Below, in pieces: positions 61,622 to 64,000 of a DNA stretch of 64,000 nucleotides (position 1 is the stretch's first letter; every line of letters starts with the position of its first letter). The stretch comes from Sediminibacillus terrae. GTDB lineage: Bacteria > Bacillota > Bacilli > Bacillales > Amphibacillaceae. Location: contig NZ_VZDQ01000023.1 in the NCBI RefSeq assembly GCF_009602435.1, forward strand, positions 186,001 to 250,000. Direction: 5' to 3'. Below the pieces are notes generated by a model that was not told the origin of the DNA, ran no database searches, and saw only the letters and a list, made by a program, of their open reading frames with translations. The position numbers were made by a program, and so were the translations under genes.

Positions 61622-63325
61622 TTAATAGTGGCGTTCGATCCATCCATCGCTATTTATTCGTGTTTTAATCTGTTGCCCTTTTTCTGCTATCAACTGAAGG
61701 TTGTGCACATACCAGCCTCTTCCATTGACGCTGCCATCTGTGTCGTAACGGAAGCGGACATAGCTTGTACCTTCTGGCAGTTTGACTTCACGGTGTTGCC
61801 ATTCGACACTGCTTCCATTGACTGAATCAAGCTGTACCCAGTCTTCGCCATTCTCGGAAACTTCTACATAACCAAAATCGTATTCGGTTTCTGTCCGATA
61901 CCAGGTATCAAAGCTTAACAAGGCTGGATCGTTTCCATCCCATTCCACTGTTAAGGAACGATCAAGCTGATTGCCATAACCGGCGAACCAGGCATCTTTT
62001 TTCCCGGGGATGGCTACAGGAATCGCATCAGCTACATGCCGGGCGAATTGACGTCGTACCGGATTGGTTGAAACGGTGTCTCTGCTGGGATGGACACGGT
62101 TTGTCAGCAGGATGGCAATTGTGTCATTGTTCGGATTGATCACCATGGAAGTGCCGGTATATCCGGTATGGCCTAGCGTCGTTCCTTCCGACAAGGCATC
62201 CATATACCAGCCTTGTCCCAGTTCCCAACCTAATCCGTGGCTGTTTCCGGGAAATTCAGGGATTTGGTTTTCGGTAAGCAATTCCACCGTCTCCGGCTGC
62301 AAAATTTGAGTGCCGCCGTACCGTCCTTCATTGAGGAACATGTGGGCAAATATCGCTAAATCATGGGCGGTGGAGAATACGCCGGCGTGTCCTGCAACAC
62401 CATCAAGGGACCAGGCGTTTTCATCGTGGACCTCCCCCCAGACCAGCCCGCGATCGGGAACCGACTGATATTCCGTTGCGGCAATTCGATCTTTCAGTTC
62501 GGCTGGTGGATTGTACATGGTATCGTGCATGTTCAACGGACCTGTTATATTCTCATAGACAAATTGATCCAGCCGTTTGCCGGACAACCGTTCGACTATC
62601 CCTCCGAGTGTAATCATGTTCAAATCACTATAGGTGTACTGTTCGCCGGGAAGGGCAGTCAGTTCCGATTGATAAACAACTTCCATCCTGTCCTGACGAT
62701 TTTCTCCCTCAGTATAAAGGGGAATCCAGGCGGGAAAGCCGGAAGTATGAGTCATAAGCTGTCTGATGGTAACGCTTTCTTTTCCGTTCGCAGCAAATTC
62801 GGGAATGTAATCGGAAACAGGATCATCCAGTCTAAAATAGCCTTCTTCATACAATTTCATTGCCGCAGTTGTCGTGAATATTTTGCTCAGTGAGGCTAAA
62901 TCAAAGATGGTATCTTCTTTCATGGAAATGGGTTTTTCCATTTCCGTACGGTTAGCATCCGTGTAACGGGCGGCATAGCCGTATGCTTCATGCTGGACAA
63001 TATGGCCACGTCTTGCGACCAATGTGACAGCACCGGGCATTGCCTGTTCAGCGATAAACCCGTTGACCGTTTGATCGATGGCATCGAGCGGCTGTTGGAC
63101 CATTCCTGCTCCCCTGGCGTTTCCCGGATGAATGACTGGCGGCAATTTTCCAGGTTGATCCCAGGAAAAAACCGGATGAGATTTAGGCTGTGCATGTTTG
63201 TTTTGTTTGGTTTCAATAGAAGGTGAATGTTTATCTGTGGTGTGGGGATCTGCGGTGACCATAGCGGGTATGAGAAATGATGAACAAATAACGACTGTGC
63301 AAACAGGAATAAAGTATTTTTTCAT
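61622..63325 (-). CDS. Secreted serine hydrolase (beta-lactamase fold, AmiE-like) with C-terminal beta-sandwich
   Basis: A 567-residue secreted protein. The signal peptide lies in the first 24 residues. The class C beta-lactamase-like domain (about 70-420) has FDLASLSKIFTT (Ser-x-x-Lys), TYSDLNMITLGG (Tyr motif) and LGHTGYTGTS (HTG box). A C-terminal region of about 120 residues (WDGNDPALLSFDTWY, GYVEVSENGEDWVQL) looks like a jelly-roll binding domain and is absent from the shorter AmiE of Bacillus subtilis. AmiE cleaves the bond of MurNAc and L-Ala during wall recycling. The pairing with NamZ supports this. The ATG at 63325 has AAAGGAGG upstream. Confidence 0.82.
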   Translation of the reverse strand: MKKYFIPVCTVVICSSFLIPAMVTADPHTTDKHSPSIETKQNKHAQPKSHPVFSWDQPGKLPPVIHPGNARGAGMVQQPLDAIDQTVNGFIAEQAMPGAVTLVARRGHIVQHEAYGYAARYTDANRTEMEKPISMKEDTIFDLASLSKIFTTTAAMKLYEEGYFRLDDPVSDYIPEFAANGKESVTIRQLMTHTSGFPAWIPLYTEGENRQDRMEVVYQSELTALPGEQYTYSDLNMITLGGIVERLSGKRLDQFVYENITGPLNMHDTMYNPPAELKDRIAATEYQSVPDRGLVWGEVHDENAWSLDGVAGHAGVFSTAHDLAIFAHMFLNEGRYGGTQILQPETVELLTENQIPEFPGNSHGLGWELGQGWYMDALSEGTTLGHTGYTGTSMVINPNNDTIAILLTNRVHPSRDTVSTNPVRRQFARHVADAIPVAIPGKKDAWFAGYGNQLDRSLTVEWDGNDPALLSFDTWYRTETEYDFGYVEVSENGEDWVQLDSVNGSSVEWQHREVKLPEGTSYVRFRYDTDGSVNGRGWYVHNLQLIAEKGQQIKTRINSDGWIERHY

Positions 63326-63527
63326 GCGGCCTCCTTTTATCGCCATATTATTTTCTTTCGGCAAAAAATACCTCCTTTCGATAGATAACTCTTCTTCATC
63401 ATATTAAATGGCTAATATAGTTGTCTATACCGAATAAGTCCTTATTGATAAAAAAGCAATGGATTCTAAAGGTATATTTACGCAGGTAAAAGGGATTATT
63501 TTTTCGACATAGGCGGCGATAGGAAAT

Positions 63528-63559
63528 AAAAAAGCAGGCCTGATTGAAGAATGGCCTGC
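63528..63559 (-). terminator. Terminator of the small acidic protein gene
   Basis: GCAGGCC (63534-63540) and GGCCTGC (63553-63559) pair perfectly; on the minus strand a T tract follows. Confidence 0.75.
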
Positions 63560-63589
63560 GTAATTGATGCTATAGATAAAAGGTAGTAT

Positions 63590-63793
63590 TTAAGAACGGG
63601 CATAAGGGGAGTGGTCGTTTGCATTATTCTCTCCATACATCCCGATGATGCCCGGGTCTTCGATGAATTGATCCTGCTCTATGCGATCTTCTTCGTCTAA
63701 CTCCATCATTTCTTCCTCTTGTAATTCAAAATCCTCTTCCAGTTCTTTCTCATCAAAATCATCTACCAAAACATTCAACAACTTTTCAAGCAT
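63590..63793 (-). CDS. Small acidic protein of unknown function
   Basis: A 67-residue protein, very rich in Glu and Asp (FDEKELEEDFELQEEE, DEEDRIEQDQF), helical in its first 45 residues and Gly/Asn-rich after. I do not recognise a family. The ATG at 63793 follows TGAGGTG at seven bases; a GTG at 63802 lies within that site. The good ribosome site and its own terminator support a real gene. A strongly acidic composition is common in halotolerant species and in small regulatory proteins; neither is proven. The flanking 63326-63589 and 63794-64000 stretches hold no other feature I can support. Confidence 0.65.
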   Translation of the reverse strand: MLEKLLNVLVDDFDEKELEEDFELQEEEMMELDEEDRIEQDQFIEDPGIIGMYGENNANDHSPYARS

Positions 63794-64000
63794 TCGTATC
63801 ACCTCAGTTAAAGGATGTACTTTTTATTGGTATACCCATAAGTTTAGCATCTTAATATGAAGTGATTGTAAATGATTCGATAAGATCAGGTTAATTTTTT
63901 GAAAATGAGTATTCTTGCCTGATCATCCCGTTCCCATATGTCTTTGGATATTTTTCCGAGTATTTTCCTAAAGGTGTTTTTTTAGATGGAAAATTTCTCT

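Overview
The window looks like chromosomal DNA of a Gram-positive, low-to-mid GC member of the Bacillaceae. The signs are strong AGGAGG-type ribosome sites, frequent TTG and GTG starts, a YukE/YueB-type (Ess) type VII secretion locus, lipoprotein signal peptides, CcpA (cre)-like boxes and L-lactate utilisation LutABC. I cannot name the genus. No rRNA, tRNA, CRISPR array or complete transposon is visible.

Region 1 (1-5050): the end of a YesL-like membrane protein, an SDR oxidoreductase, an unrecognised membrane protein, an isochorismatase-fold hydrolase and a small PH-domain protein. Region 2 (4127-11271): a plant-polysaccharide module made of an ArsR-type regulator with a long C-terminal domain, a GH43 lipoprotein, an ABC sugar importer (binding protein plus two permeases, no ATPase) and a GH2 enzyme. 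A 28-bp operator-like element lies in front of both the regulator and the GH43 gene. Region 3 (11565-12752, minus): an MFS exporter.

Region 4 (13232-31845): a complete type VII secretion operon, esxA-esaA-essA-esaB-essB-essC, followed by two small helical helper genes (DUF5082 and DUF5344 types) and an LXG-domain effector whose C-terminal end is a glycine-zipper, membrane-active type. From the effector onward the DNA becomes clearly AT-richer. It carries four paralogous six-helix membrane proteins, two DUF5085-like proteins, a lipoprotein and a small PH-like membrane protein. I read the four paralogues as an immunity family, one cognate copy plus a bank of three. A duplicated DNA block shared by the first and fourth copies records recombination. 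This is the most interesting part of the window.

Region 5 (31983-39588): a thiolase, then a peptidoglycan-sugar salvage operon: MurNAc/GlcNAc kinase, MurQ etherase, ABC importer and a MurR-type RpiR regulator. The matching secreted enzymes, a NamZ-type exo-muramidase and an AmiE-like serine hydrolase, lie about 21 kb away at 60159-63325 on the other strand.

Region 6 (40031-50926): a DeoR regulator, a ribulose-phosphate-3-epimerase-like protein, a ribokinase-like kinase, a complete RbsABC/RhaSTPQ-class importer, a TIM-barrel sugar 3-epimerase/isomerase, AraD and AraB, but no arabinose isomerase. This suggests use of a ketopentose or another rare sugar. Region 7 (51018-60112): L-rhamnose catabolism (RhaB, RhaA, the fused aldolase/lactaldehyde dehydrogenase RhaEW and a DeoR regulator), running directly into lutABC. 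Rhamnose could thus be taken through lactaldehyde and L-lactate to pyruvate. The window ends with a small acidic protein on the minus strand and about 200 bp with no recognised gene.

Dispersed GGGGAC(A/T)GTCCCC palindromes mark several intergenic gaps.
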